Origin: Bradysia coprophila
Lineage: Eukaryota > Arthropoda > Insecta > Diptera > Sciaridae
Reading direction: 5' to 3'
Assembly: GCF_014529535.1 (NCBI RefSeq)
Contig: NW_023503329.1
Location: 186,001 to 250,000 of the forward strand
DNA length: 64,000 bases
Within the stretch, counting starts at the first letter, position 1. Each line of letters opens with the position of its first letter. A model generated the notes under the pieces. It was given only the letters and a program-made list of their open reading frames with translations. It did no database searches and was not told where the DNA came from. A program made the translations under genes and the position numbers. Below are positions 23,569-34,473 of the stretch, piece after piece.

Positions 23569-26127
23569 TTATCCAAGTATGGACCCGACCAAGTTCGGGA
23601 CAGTGTTGAGTAAACCAGTGGGTGGACATTGAGCAAGTACAGGTATGACCAAATTGGGAACAGATACGACCAACCAATTAAATATGCCAGCTGGTGGAGG
23701 GAATGCACTTTTGTCCAAATGTACTTCTGGTACCTCGTTTTTCGTTTTGCAAACTGGATAGTCTGGATAGCCGGAAAGCTTAGTGCAGGTCTGGGTGCTG
23801 ATACAGTCTTTATTTTGAGAGCAAAAACAGTTGTCTAACAGCGCACAACGAGTCGATTTGGGGTCCGAATCGATTTTAGTGTCTCTTTTAACGATACGAC
23901 GACCAAAACTGTTCATGAATCTTTCGTTGGGGTCAAATTTCTTCATGGAAGCTGTAATTTTTCTGTATGAAACGGTTCAATGCAACAACAATGCGATTAA
24001 ACTTACCAATAAAACTGTCACGTGCCTCAGTTTCCAATTTAATATCCAGCATTTCTCTACCATGATAAACGAGTCCACTTTTACCCCAGTGAGATCTCCC
24101 TTTAAATTTCTTCGCCTGCAGAAAATGGACATTCGGTTTGTTTTGTCATCTCAAAGTTGTATTTAAGAAATGGATAACACCATACCAAAGCCTGCGCGAG
24201 CAATTGATATCCGGCCAAATTGCCAGATGCCTTATTGTAACTGTCTGTTCGCTTCCACATTGCGAATTCGACATGCGCAGTATCCCTTCCGAAATTCGTT
24301 GCCATGTACGCATCAGATTCACCACTAAATCTTATGAAGATGCCGGTCAGTGGGAATGCAACCGGAGTTGTCTTCATAATGTCCTGCGTAGTTTCGACGA
24401 AGTCGCTAAGACTGTTGATATCTATGCAAAATCTTTTGAGAGATTTACTTTGCTTCTTTGTGTTGAAGGGAGTGTGTCCGAATAGGTCAGAGCGATAATA
24501 ATTTAACAATTATAAGCACAATTATAAGCACGTTACAACTCGAGGAGAAAATGAGGTTGAACAAAGACCAAAAATTAATTCTTCAAATGTGTCCCATTCC
24601 CTACCGAATTCGTTCTGATTCGCTCTCAACCTATTTGGCCACAAATCTTCACTTTCCGCAGTGAACTGTGTTCATTGAATCGTTCTTACTCATTGTCTAC
24701 AATTGTTATGTTTGAATTTATGTCTCCATGTGCCCAGAAACAAGATGGTCCTCCGAGTCCTGCATTTGCTTCACTACAAGATGCGGCAAACATTGAGTGT
24801 GGAAAGCCTACTGCAGGATTTTCAACGGTAATACCATCCTCTGTATAAATGGGTACGAAGCCAGGTGTGTCTCGCACAAGTGACGATTGTGCCGCGATTT
24901 CAAATGCGTGTAAAATGGTGTTACCTGCAGATACAACATTCATTTTCGATAAATGTATTGTGGCTCATATTTGGCAGGGATTATTTTTGGGAAAACGTTT
25001 TTCGGGAAAATCGGAAAATTTTTGCGAAAAAGAAGGAAACTTAAGGAAAAGTTGGTAAAACATTGGAGAAACGTTTTCGCAAAATTAGTTTCCGCTCATT
25101 TGTCTTACCAACTCCTGACGCTAATGCACATTCGCTGGTAGACAAATCGAAAGCAATTTCTTTCGCTTTAGTTCCGCCGAGATTAAAATATCCATACGTT
25201 GGGGGTGAGATAGCATTAGTGTAAGCATTGCCGGTTTCGTCAACAGAAACGAATGTTAAGTTAGCTACGACCACTTCTTTGAACGCAGGAAACCAATAAA
25301 ACGTTATTTGATCCGTCGTCTTAGCCCACTCCAATGCTTTACCATTAGTAAGAATTTCGTCAGACACAATATAATTAGTAGCTAAGACTTTGTACAACGG
25401 CACTGTTTTCAGGGTTACATCCACCACAATACCTAGATAATTTATCATTGAAAAGCGAGAATGGATTTCAATGTGAAAGACTCATGCCTAGTAATCCCAG
25501 ATGAACCTTGAACGATTTTAGATCTTCAGGATCGACTATCTCTACTTTCTCTCCAAGTCCATTCACGGCAGTCATTCGTACGACTTGCGATGATATTGAT
25601 GAGGTGTATTTTATCGACGAGCCATGGGCACCAGTTCCAATTGCTCCGCCAATTGTAATGCCTCCAAAAGCTGGTGTGGTTCGGAGAGCTCGACCATGTT
25701 GCAGCAGAAATTCACCGGCTTCTTTTATGGTCACACCCGAACCGAAGGACGCTGTTTCACCGTCCGGATTCATTATACAAGATTTAAAGTTGTTCATGTC
25801 GATTGGAATTCCATCAGTGCAAATTATATCCGTATGGGAATGACGGGCTCCGAATGCTTTTACTGTAACGTTGCGACTGATTGCCTCATTAACGATTGCC
25901 ACGACATCATTCACATTAGATGGGTATCTCATGTAATCAGACGGTCTGCAGTATGGATATATTCGATATGCAGTGTAGTCCTTGCTGGGCCTATTCAGAT
26001 AGAAAATGTTGCTTCCTTTCTCTTTTCTTTTAACTGATCACAAGGCTTACATGGCACAGTGCACGGATGTCACCTGCATAACGAATATTCCCCATGTCAG
26101 GGAAATAATGTATTGGCAAAGTTTCAT
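23569..26127 (-). CDS. L-gulonolactone oxidase-like FAD enzyme, secreted, plant-type (seven exons)
   Basis: Predicted 630-aa flavoenzyme oxidising a sugar 1,4-lactone, as in ascorbate-type synthesis. Minus-strand exons are 26127-26051, 25990-25488, 25432-25109, 24924-24690, 24447-24186, 24115-24007 and 23951-23569; phases agree at every junction. Residues 1-25 form a signal peptide. The FAD-binding type-4 domain has GARHSH (73-78) and GGITIGGAIGTGAHGSS (135-151). The C-terminal oxidase domain carries HWGK (476-479) and KFDP (508-511). The tail has CALLDNCFCSQNKDC (539-553), matching the Cys motif of plant gulonolactone oxidase-like proteins. Intron 25487-25433 is GC-AG, supported by reconstructed LGLLGIVVDVTL. 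The exon 4/5 junction is the least certain, since its acceptor (GCAAAG) is weak. The substrate is unknown: family members act on gulono-, galactono- or arabinono-lactones. The ATG choice rests on the signal peptide and a 60-base first intron. Confidence 0.85.
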
Positions 26128-27661
26128 ATTCGAAACGCCTATTGTCTCACGAAAGAAAAGAATTCCAATTCTTGTAAACGTCTGTATTCCACTGTTGATT
26201 CGCCTGAAATGAAGTGATGAAAACGATACCTACAATTTATAATATTTTCTATTTTCAATTCAAATTCAAATTATTATTTGTTTCAGGTGTCTAATCCTCT
26301 CATCTCGTGTATTTACATTTTCGATAATTTTTATCTTGTAAAATGCGAATAATTGTTTGCACAGTCAAACACCTTTTCTATTATTGACCTTTACTTGACG
26401 CACGTTTTACCCCATATATTACTTGAAGTAAGTTCTCGTCTCCGATACAGTTACTATTTCACTAGATAAATTCAGATTTGAATTCCTCGCCGAGGCCAAT
26501 AGTTTTTGAAACAACTGATTCGTCTCGTTCAGATGAAGCACCATTATCTCGTTTTTTTTCTAACTTCTTTGTTAGTGGTTTGCTTCATCTTCCATTAAAA
26601 CTTTTGTAATTGAAAAATGAAAATGTGTTTTCCGATCATTCTTAGTCCATGCTTCAGTCATTGGTACAGAGACCGACTGAATGAATCCACAATCACTTTC
26701 CAAGAGCCTTTTTCGCATTATAGCAAAGGCTATAAGCATCACACATGATAATATGGTGAATGTTTCAACGATCGATGTGGGTCAAAAATTCTGTGGGCAT
26801 ATTTTAAGTGTAATTAAATTCTCACAAATTCCCTAATTTTTCTATCACGTTTTGTCATTATTCCATAAAATAGGCCTTTACCCCATGCGAAAGTTGACCA
26901 TTACATAGCAGTTTGTCCCCTGCTAAAACGATCCATTATATGAAGAATATTTTCGATTCGGTTTATGGGAATTTCTTATTGATAATCAACTTTTGATATA
27001 ATCAACATTTCCACAGATTTTCTCAGAATTCAGAACGTATCACGTATCAAAATTTGAAGGCTTGGGACGTAATTTTAATAATAGGAGCAGTGCTATGACT
27101 CTCTTAAATACTTAGTTAGGAGAATAGGTATTGTCATACTGTGAACGTAAATATTTACATTCTTACTGCCATTTTTTTAAATATTCCACGAGTTTTTTTT
27201 TTCAGGTGGTTAGTCCTCATTTTAATTATTTAATTCATTTTTTTTTCCTCAAATGCAAATATTATTTGTACAGTCAAACACCTTTCGTTTTTATTGACTT
27301 GCAATTGACGTATGTTTGATGAGTCAAATGTTTTTGTGAATGCGATAATTGAAGTTAACTGATTCTTAAATGAAAAGCGAATATTAAGAGCTTCATTTTT
27401 TTTTTGTACAACCTGCACCTGTGAAAATTTTTCAATTTATCACAAGTGTCACTATAGTACGTTTCCAAACGCAGTAACGAAATGCACAACTTTTTTCATT
27501 GTCTATTTTGTGAAAAAGGTTGTATGCAATCTAGTGATAAATGATTTTTCCTAACTAGCGTTAAAATATCGCGATTTCGTCAGGTATTTTTAACGTCATT
27601 TAGAGAAAACGTTTTTCCTAACCTAAACTAAAATGATTCTGCTCACCGGTCCGATTTTTCC
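26128..27661. other. upstream region of the oxidase gene, with old repeats
   Basis: A CATTTCAG acceptor about 75 bases before the oxidase start codon suggests an upstream non-coding exon. Two diverged direct copies (about 26283-26415 and 27183-27320) share TTCAGGTG, TAGTCCTC and ACAGTCAAACACCTTT. The segment 26884-26930 is the inverted match to 356-402. No other gene is seen. Confidence 0.35.
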
Positions 27662-27814
27662 CAGGGCTTACTTTAGAGAATTTTAATTCTGAAAATTCTG
27701 AAAAAATTCCGAAAAAGTTCCGAAAAATTCTGAAATAATTTTTCGGAATTTTTCAGAACTTTTTCGGAATTTTTTCAGAATTTTCGGAATTAAAATTCTC
27801 TAAAGTAAGCCCTG
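27662..27814. repeat. 153-bp near-perfect palindrome
   Basis: CAGGGCTTACTTTAGAGAAT at the left is mirrored by its complement ending GTAAGCCCTG at the right. The arms, rich in GAAAAATTC-type words, pair almost throughout with little loop. It is a strong hairpin, probably a small non-autonomous DNA element. Confidence 0.65.
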
Positions 27815-29123
27815 AATTTTCCTTACTCGCTTCGCTCGGTTATGCGGGAAAAATTAATTGAAACGCAAATTAATTGGGTCTTAAAATGTTTCAATGGGAC
27901 ATTCAAGCATACACATTTTAAGTCGGTTTGTAAAGATACTACTAGTTCCACGAAATCATTAAATCAATGTAGGTATCACATTCTATCACAATCACAAAGA
28001 TGGTATGGTACAAATCTGGCATTTTACATTTTAATCCCACGAGGTTCAAAATAAGCCATGTTGGGATTAAGAACAATTTGTAGCAGTGATAAGATAGTCG
28101 ACTAGAGTTCATAAGGTCATGGATTCAAATCGCGTCAGGTAATTAAATTTCTGTTTAATAAAAACTGATAATGATACACCAGATTCACAAAAAAGCTTCT
28201 TCTCTTATCAGACGCTTAGATGAAAACATCTAAGAAACTATAGTATCACCATTATCCGAAAAAATCTTTTTTTTTATATTTTTTCTGAAGTAAAATTAGT
28301 TACATTTTGACCGGGTTTAAATGAGTTAAATGAATGGGTTTAAATATCAGCGTCAAAGGTAAGGGCTTAAAAGATTGAACTTTAATTCCTAGAGGGATTA
28401 CTCATTTGGTAATACTTGAAGGAATTAAATTTTAATTCTAAAAAAGATTCGTTCCGCGCGTAGCGGAATAAATCGAACGTTGTTAAGTCCATTATTTAAA
28501 TCTTTCGAACGTAGAAAGTGTCAGTGTCATGACATGTCACCTACATTACGTGGAAATCGCGAATTGCTTGTCTATGTTCTATGTGTAATACAATGTACAT
28601 TGTGCTGTACGTACACCAATGGTGAACGTCGATTTTAAAGTCTAATGAGACAATAACGTGAAAATAATTTGGTGCAGGTTGCTTTGCACCTACTCCAAAA
28701 CGGTCACTTGAAGCAACTACGAAAATAATTTCAATTTGAAAATGAACAACGTTCATAGCGGCATATTGGCACGGCATATTGGCACAAATAGAGTCATAAA
28801 TTTCGTATTACAAAATACATTTTCCGAACAACGTTGCAAAGGAAAATTCTCTATTTAACTTTACCAATTTAAGACGATGACAATTTTTCTACAAAGTCGG
28901 CAATGTGTAACACTCTATAGTATATTCAATACTATATTTACCTTGGCCGAATGAGAAAGAAAATAGATGAAAATGTGTAACATAATCAAAGGTAGAAAAT
29001 GGATTTTTTTTTCATGTATGGGACCGGCAACGTTGCATCTGTGTTTCAATATTACCGTCGCGACAGATCGTAATCAAATTTAGTAAAAACAAAAATTTCA
29101 AAAATCTCGCGGTGAATCGAGGC
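27815..29123. other. spacer without a recognised gene
   Basis: A+T-rich. A short CGCGCGTAGCG palindrome occurs near 28455. Nothing else is supported. Confidence 0.3.
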
Positions 29124-29310
29124 CGGGCAGAGTAAAATAAACCAGGCATGATAGCTTGATTTGAATTATCCAGTAGCCTTATATTTTGCGAATAAAATCA
29201 ATCCAATTCATGGCTATTCGTTTGAGTTCATGTTCATAGAATGTATTAGGTCCCTTATTTGACGTTTCAAAAATGAACCGCTACTGCCTGGTTTATTTTA
29301 CTCTGCCGTG
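29124..29310. mobile_element. CGGCAGAGTAAA MITE with ATCGAGGC duplication
   Basis: 187-bp element with terminal inverted repeats (GGCAGAGTAAAATAAACC and complement, about 23 bases). Both flanks read ATCGAGGC (29116-29123 and 29311-29318), an 8-bp target duplication that suggests a hAT-type origin. One end of a related element is at 43842-43872. Confidence 0.65.
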
Positions 29311-29716
29311 ATCGAGGCCGAAAACACAAGAGCAATTTTGAAATTGAGACGCTGGGCACACACGATAATCAAAACTCTGATTTATTAAAAAGTTATTCAT
29401 TCGATGATTGTATAACACACAAAAGTTACCTATACATATAGTAATAGCCATTTTGCTAACTAGTTAGTAAATGGGATGTTTTGCGCAATAGAATTGAGAT
29501 TACCGATATGAGCCGAAGGCGTGTTTGGCAACACATCGCATGCGCAAAACCCCCATTTACTAACGTGTTAGCAACAAGATTTTATGTACAGCAGTAAGAT
29601 CCCAATTCATTTTTCCCAACCTTCAATTTACGCATTACTGCGTAAATATGTATATAAAAATCCATTACCGTTGTACACATATTTGATTTACATTTTTTTT
29701 AAACGTTGCGATGCCA

Positions 29717-29927
29717 TTAAACCAGTGTGACGACAGACGTTATGATTTCTTTTTTAAATGTGAATGAATTTTCCGGAATTTTCAATGACATTTCCACCAA
29801 ATAATATTTTGTGTCATGAGCGTGCTGCAACATTTCTTCTTCTTCTTTTTTTTTCGACCCGTACCAAAATGCAAACACTTCGAATTTAGCATTTTCTCCG
29901 TTCGTGCGGATACAGTCCATAATATAT
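29717..29927 (-). CDS. possible terminal exon, unrecognised
   Basis: On the minus strand, a good acceptor (TTATTATTCCCCTTGCAG) is followed by about 70 open codons ending at a stop at 29717. The peptide is charged, with a KKKEEEE run, and resembles nothing I can name. No upstream exon was found within the window that I could join with confidence, so this may be chance. Confidence 0.2.
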
Positions 29928-30160
29928 CTGCAAGGGGAATAATAAATATGCTTCTTTTCCTTAGTAAAATATGTTGATGAGAGACGAAGACTCAATTTTA
30001 AATGAAATTTAAGGTTTAATATGAGACACTTGCTAAGACGAACTCTTTTTCTTTTATGAATTTTATACACACCGCACATAAAGGAAAGGTATACGAAAAG
30101 TTAACCACATTAAAGGGGCATATTGAGATGTATATCACTAGTGCGGTAGGTCACTTTACG

Positions 30161-30288
30161 TGTTACGGCATGTTTCATTTTCATTTACATTGCCTAATCA
30201 CGTAAAGCATTGTACTTACGAGGTTCCAAGTTGTTATTTGACAAGTGGGGAACACAACTTGGAACCTCGGAAGTAATATACTATTACT
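30161..30288. mobile_element. hairpin MITE, copy 2
   Basis: Second copy of the 7932-8085 unit with the same flanks. Its right arm has lost about 17 bases (the CCCCACTTATCAAATA part), leaving a shortened hairpin. Confidence 0.6.
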
Positions 30289-31670
30289 ACACGCAGTATG
30301 TCCCTAAGAAAATAAGTAGGACATTACTTGATGCTGTCAAAATTCGTTTTGTTTATTGAGTAAAATAGCGTTCGTATCTGCGGGACAAATTATGGAAAAT
30401 GGATTTACACGGGTACGTGAGTCCATTTCACACTCATATCCATTTCCCATAATTTCTCCCACAGAATGTACTATCTACTTTTAGAGACATAGTTGCATTA
30501 ATTCCATGAAATAAACTTTAAAACTAGTAACGTAAGTGAGTTATTACAAACCATTTTGTGATTTTTCAAATTCAATGGATCAACGGATGAATCCAAGATC
30601 ATTAATATCGACAGAGGTGGGGCTTTCAACTTCAATTTACCTTTGAGTGAAATTGAATAACTAGCTCTTGAGATTCTAACACGAACGTGGAAAATCATTG
30701 GAGGCTGTTTTGTCTAAACTAACTAACTAGTAAGGTGCTATGAGTGACACAGGAAAAGAACATGACTCTCTAGAATCGTATTCCAATTGAAGATGGAAAG
30801 AAATTAATTAATTTTTTAGATGGAGTAATGCGCGTTAGTGCTTACCTCACGGTTAGGGCCTATTTTAAGTGAATAAAAATCTGCTAATTTTTCGATGTCT
30901 TTTTTACCTTTTTTCTTAAAAGACTACACACTCCGTATTTTATGGTAATTTAACAGAATTCCAGAATTTTGAGGAAATTTTGCGAATTTAATCCCTAAAA
31001 TAGAAACTGCTGACGAAGCTCGTACAATGAAGGTATTGGTCTTTGATTAAATGTTTAATTACACTTAGAGGTTGTTTACTGTCCAATGTTGCATCGTACG
31101 GGCCTGCGTAGTCATATGAATTTTTTTTTTAAACTTTCTATTGTGTTCAATTTTATCATCTGACTATACACGTACGTTCAGTGGGGTTTGAAAGCAACAT
31201 TTGAGCATAGAGACATATCGGTTTGATATAATCAGTTTGTAAAGTAATTTAAGTTATTGGATTAACTTCACAGGAGGTTATTGAATTAACTCCGCAGAGG
31301 ATATAACGTAGAATACGAGTGAGATGTGCTATTCTAATAGAAATTATTTCAGACCGACTTACATCAACTCCATTTTTGATCCATTTTTAATGAATTTCAA
31401 TAAAAGTTAGAGAGTTGTTAAATACTCGAACAAAGTTTCGTATATGCCGGGTGTTCAATATAATTGAGCCTGGATTTAATTAATGTGGATGCTCTGCGGT
31501 AAGATTTATATTTGCCAATAGATTGTTTAATGAAATCAGAATAATATGCGAGATAATATCTTTAAATTGTATGCGATGAAGGACGCAAAGAAACGAAATC
31601 CTCTCGATGAAAGGATAAAATAAACAAATCGAATCAAATAGTATACAATCAATATCAATCAAAGTTTGTG
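30289..31670. other. spacer without a recognised gene
   Basis: A+T-rich. An imperfect inverted repeat around 30390-30460 (GGAAATGGAT / ATCCATTTCC type) is the only visible structure. Confidence 0.3.
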
Positions 31671-31757
31671 CCGCCATCAGTATATCAGCAATAACAAAGT
31701 ATAGCCGAATATAAATTGAATTTCAATTGAAATATTGTAGAGAAACCATAAATTGGA
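31671..31757 (+). repeat. dispersed repeat shared with 38011-38093
   Basis: About 85 bases (GCCATCAGTATATCAGCAAT, AAAGTATAGCCGAATATAAA) recur at 38011-38093 with few differences, in the same orientation. Confidence 0.55.
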
Positions 31758-32001
31758 TTCAATTTTATCCATTTAGTAAATTAACCGAACAGCACGACTA
31801 AATGCGTTCCAAGCCTAGCATAAAACTCATTGCAAAGTGAAAAGTTTTGCGAGTTTTGGTTTTCTTCGCCTCTGTACAATAGTTATGTACTAGCACAGTT
31901 CGTGGGACTATGCAAAACGCATGAAAAATGCCAGAAAAATAGTAGCGTACAATGGCAGTAATTTGCTATCTCGTATCCTTCCTCTTATTCTTCTTTTCCA
32001 G

Positions 32002-32542
32002 CCTGTTTGTATCCACTGCTGTTTCCTGAACGTCTAAAACGTTTAGAAGAGGAATGCGAAGAATTCTTAAACAAACAAAATAAATTGAAAATTCGGGCCA
32101 ACGAAATGAGCATTAAATTGGGTCAAAACGGTATGGATCACAAGAGAGCTCAGAGGCTAGTACGTCGGAAAGCAACTGGGCTGTATTGACTTAGAATGAA
32201 GAGGCATGTACAGCTAGGCGTGCAGAAAGACTACAACGATTGGAAGAACAAAGGGCTGAATTATTTGAAAAAATGGCCCGATCTTCCAGCAGAGCAAAAA
32301 ATATCGAAAATGCGTTAGACGGTTTGCACAGTAAATTCGGAGAAGCAAATAGTACCAATGCTCAACTAGTTATAGAATGTAATCTTATGGATGCAATAGT
32401 AGATGTTGCTGATGTAGCTGATGATGATATGTCTGCGCTAGTACAGCCCGATCCTAACGATGTCGCGGAGGAGAATGTTGATAACGAAGTTGAGGGTATA
32501 GCTGAGAACTCTAAGGTAGGTGTTTTTAACAATAATTTTTAG
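32002..32542 (+). pseudogene. possible decayed coiled-coil gene fragment
   Basis: A strong polypyrimidine acceptor (TTATTCTTCTTTTCCAG, ending 32001) opens an exon encoding a Glu/Lys-rich helical peptide to a stop at 32187-32189. A second frame from about 32197 encodes another coiled coil followed by a long acidic tail ending at 32542. Two frames with similar character, no joining splice sites and no start codon context suggest a broken gene or two exons with a lost intron. I do not recognise the family. Confidence 0.35.
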
Positions 32543-32640
32543 GTCTTTTTTCCATAGGAAAAAAAGACCTATTGTGGGCACTTCATCTGTCCGTCCGTCC
32601 GTCCGTCCGTCTGTGTCACAAATCAAATGTGATTGATAAA
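32540..32640. repeat. terminal hairpin plus (GTCC)n element end
   Basis: The hairpin AGGTCTTTTTTCC / GGAAAAAAAGACCT is followed by a TCCGTCCGTCCGTCCGTC run. The layout parallels the left end of the 10695-11313 element, suggesting a related family. Confidence 0.4.
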
Positions 32641-32876
32641 AGTTAGAATTGCAATGCTACTATGAGCAAACCAACACCAGGCAAATCAATTGTTATTTGT
32701 TATCTGATAACCGATCGCTCATAGCAGACATTGCAATTTGAAAGTTTGGTAGTTGTTGGTAGTTGGACCCCCAAAATATTTAGCAGCAAAGATGTTTCTT
32801 ACTCGAGAGACGCACACCGACTGACGAAATTATTCGGCCTGCTGGTCTATTTATAAATCGAGTATTTGGTAGTAGA

Positions 32877-33181
32877 CTACCAAAGTGGTAGTTGACTACC
32901 AAAGTGGTAGTTGACTACCAAAGTGGTAGTTGACTACCAAAGTGGTAGTTGACTACCAAAGTGTAGTGACTACCAAAGTGGTAGTTGACTACCAAAGTGG
33001 TAGTTGACTACCAAAGTGGTAGTTGACTACCAAAGTGGTAGTTGACTACCAAAGTGGTAGTTGACTACCAAAGTGGTAGTTGACTACCAAAGTGGTAGTT
33101 GACTACCAAAGTGGTAGTTGACTACCAAAGTGGTAGTTGACTAGTGGTAGTTGACTACCAAAGTGGTAGTTGACTACCAAA
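32877..33181. repeat. 19-bp self-complementary minisatellite
   Basis: About 15 copies of GTGGTAGTTGACTACCAAA, mostly exact, with a few shortened or interrupted units. Each unit contains the palindrome GGTAGTTGACTACC, so the array can fold into many small hairpins. Degenerate units continue to about 33235. Confidence 0.85.
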
Positions 33182-33662
33182 GTGTGTTAGTTAGTTGTAC
33201 TTTGTACCAAAGTGGTAGTTGACTAATACGGATGTTGTAGATATGTTTACTTTTTGAGAGCTGCACACCGACTGATGAAATTAATCGGCTCGCTTGCCTA
33301 TTTATAATTCCAAAATTTGGTAGTTGAATACCAAAGTGGTACTTGAATGAGTACCAAGCTAGTAGTAAACAGAAATTGAAAAAAAAAATTAAAAAAACAT
33401 TACCAGGCTTCAGCCGGTCTATTCTCAGAGTTCCCACGGCTTAGGAAGGCTCCTAAAATTCCTAAATTTTAAAGGCAATTTTAGGAGTATTTTAGGAGAT
33501 TTGGAAGGTAATTTTAGGAGAATTTTAGGAGGAATTTTTTAAAATGTGGGAAAGGTTGTATAAGTAATTTCCGGAGGAATTTTTGCTCTGTTTCTCATAC
33601 ACTTCGTAAAATGTAAGAAAATTGACAAAAAGTTATTTTTTTTTGTCAAAACATATTTTTCC

Positions 33663-34093
33663 TTATGTAGTTAAATAATTGAAACTTTTATGATTTCCTC
33701 TTTTCTGACGCCAGTCTCGACTAGCCAGCAACTGATCCTTTATCAGGTTTTTCTTGTCGACTGCGCCTTTCGAATTAACAAGATTCACCATAATTTTGTT
33801 TCCATCATTTATCAGCTCTTGTGCACTAAAAAGTTTTTTTCTACTGGATCTGGAGAGATTTCTCGATATCGGAAAGTTTTTCTGAACTCGATTTTTTTGT
33901 AAAGATGCTTTATTGAGATTATCGTCCACCTCTTTATTCTTGAGAAGTAGTAGTTCTCGACTTTTTGTTGTTCGAGAAAAGTAAAGTACATTGGAGCACA
34001 TCTGGAAAATACGTCGATTCATTAGGAAGTCAGTGACGTTTATATTATTCAATGTGTCCTTAAACGTTCGAAGTGACACGTCATTAGTGTTCT
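33663..34093 (-). CDS. possible exon, unrecognised
   Basis: The acceptor CATTATAACAG (minus strand) opens at 34093 a frame of about 143 codons ending at the stop at 33663. The peptide is Asn/Lys/Leu-rich and basic. It lies just downstream of the asteroid-like gene on the same strand and could be an alternative 3' exon, but its phase (one carried base) does not fit that gene's exon ends. There is no known domain. Confidence 0.25.
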
Positions 34094-34420
34094 CTGTTAT
34101 AATGTATGTTCAGCGAAAGGGTAACTACTTCCGAAATTGGTGCTACAGTTTTGGAAATAAAGTGGAATTTTCGGGGTTTTATCCGACAAAACTAATGCCC
34201 AATAAAAATGGAAAACGTTCCCAAAACTTGGCTATTAGGATTATAATTTTCGGAATTAAGGGATAAGTTTTGAAATAGAATTGGAATTTGAATTTGTGGT
34301 CCACATATTTTGGCAGTAGTTACCCACCCGATGTTAAGCAGATGCAAACAAATATATCGGACACTTTTAACTTGAATTTTGTTGATGTTCCACCTCAAAC
34401 TTCCATTCTAAAATGGAAAA

Positions 34421-34426
34421 TTTATT
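34421..34426 (-). terminator. poly(A) signal of the asteroid-like gene
   Basis: AATAAA on the minus strand about 48 bases past the stop codon at 34474-34476. Confidence 0.5.
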
Positions 34427-34473
34427 TTTAAACTCCGAAACAAAACATTCGGCTTGGTTGGATTCACATAATC

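Noticed and set aside
25508..25843. Plus-strand open frames over the oxidase gene
   Set aside because: They are antisense shadows of exon 2, whose minus-strand translation has clear FAD-domain motifs.
32877..33181. CRISPR-like array
   Set aside because: There are no unique spacers: the 19-bp units are contiguous and the genome is eukaryotic.
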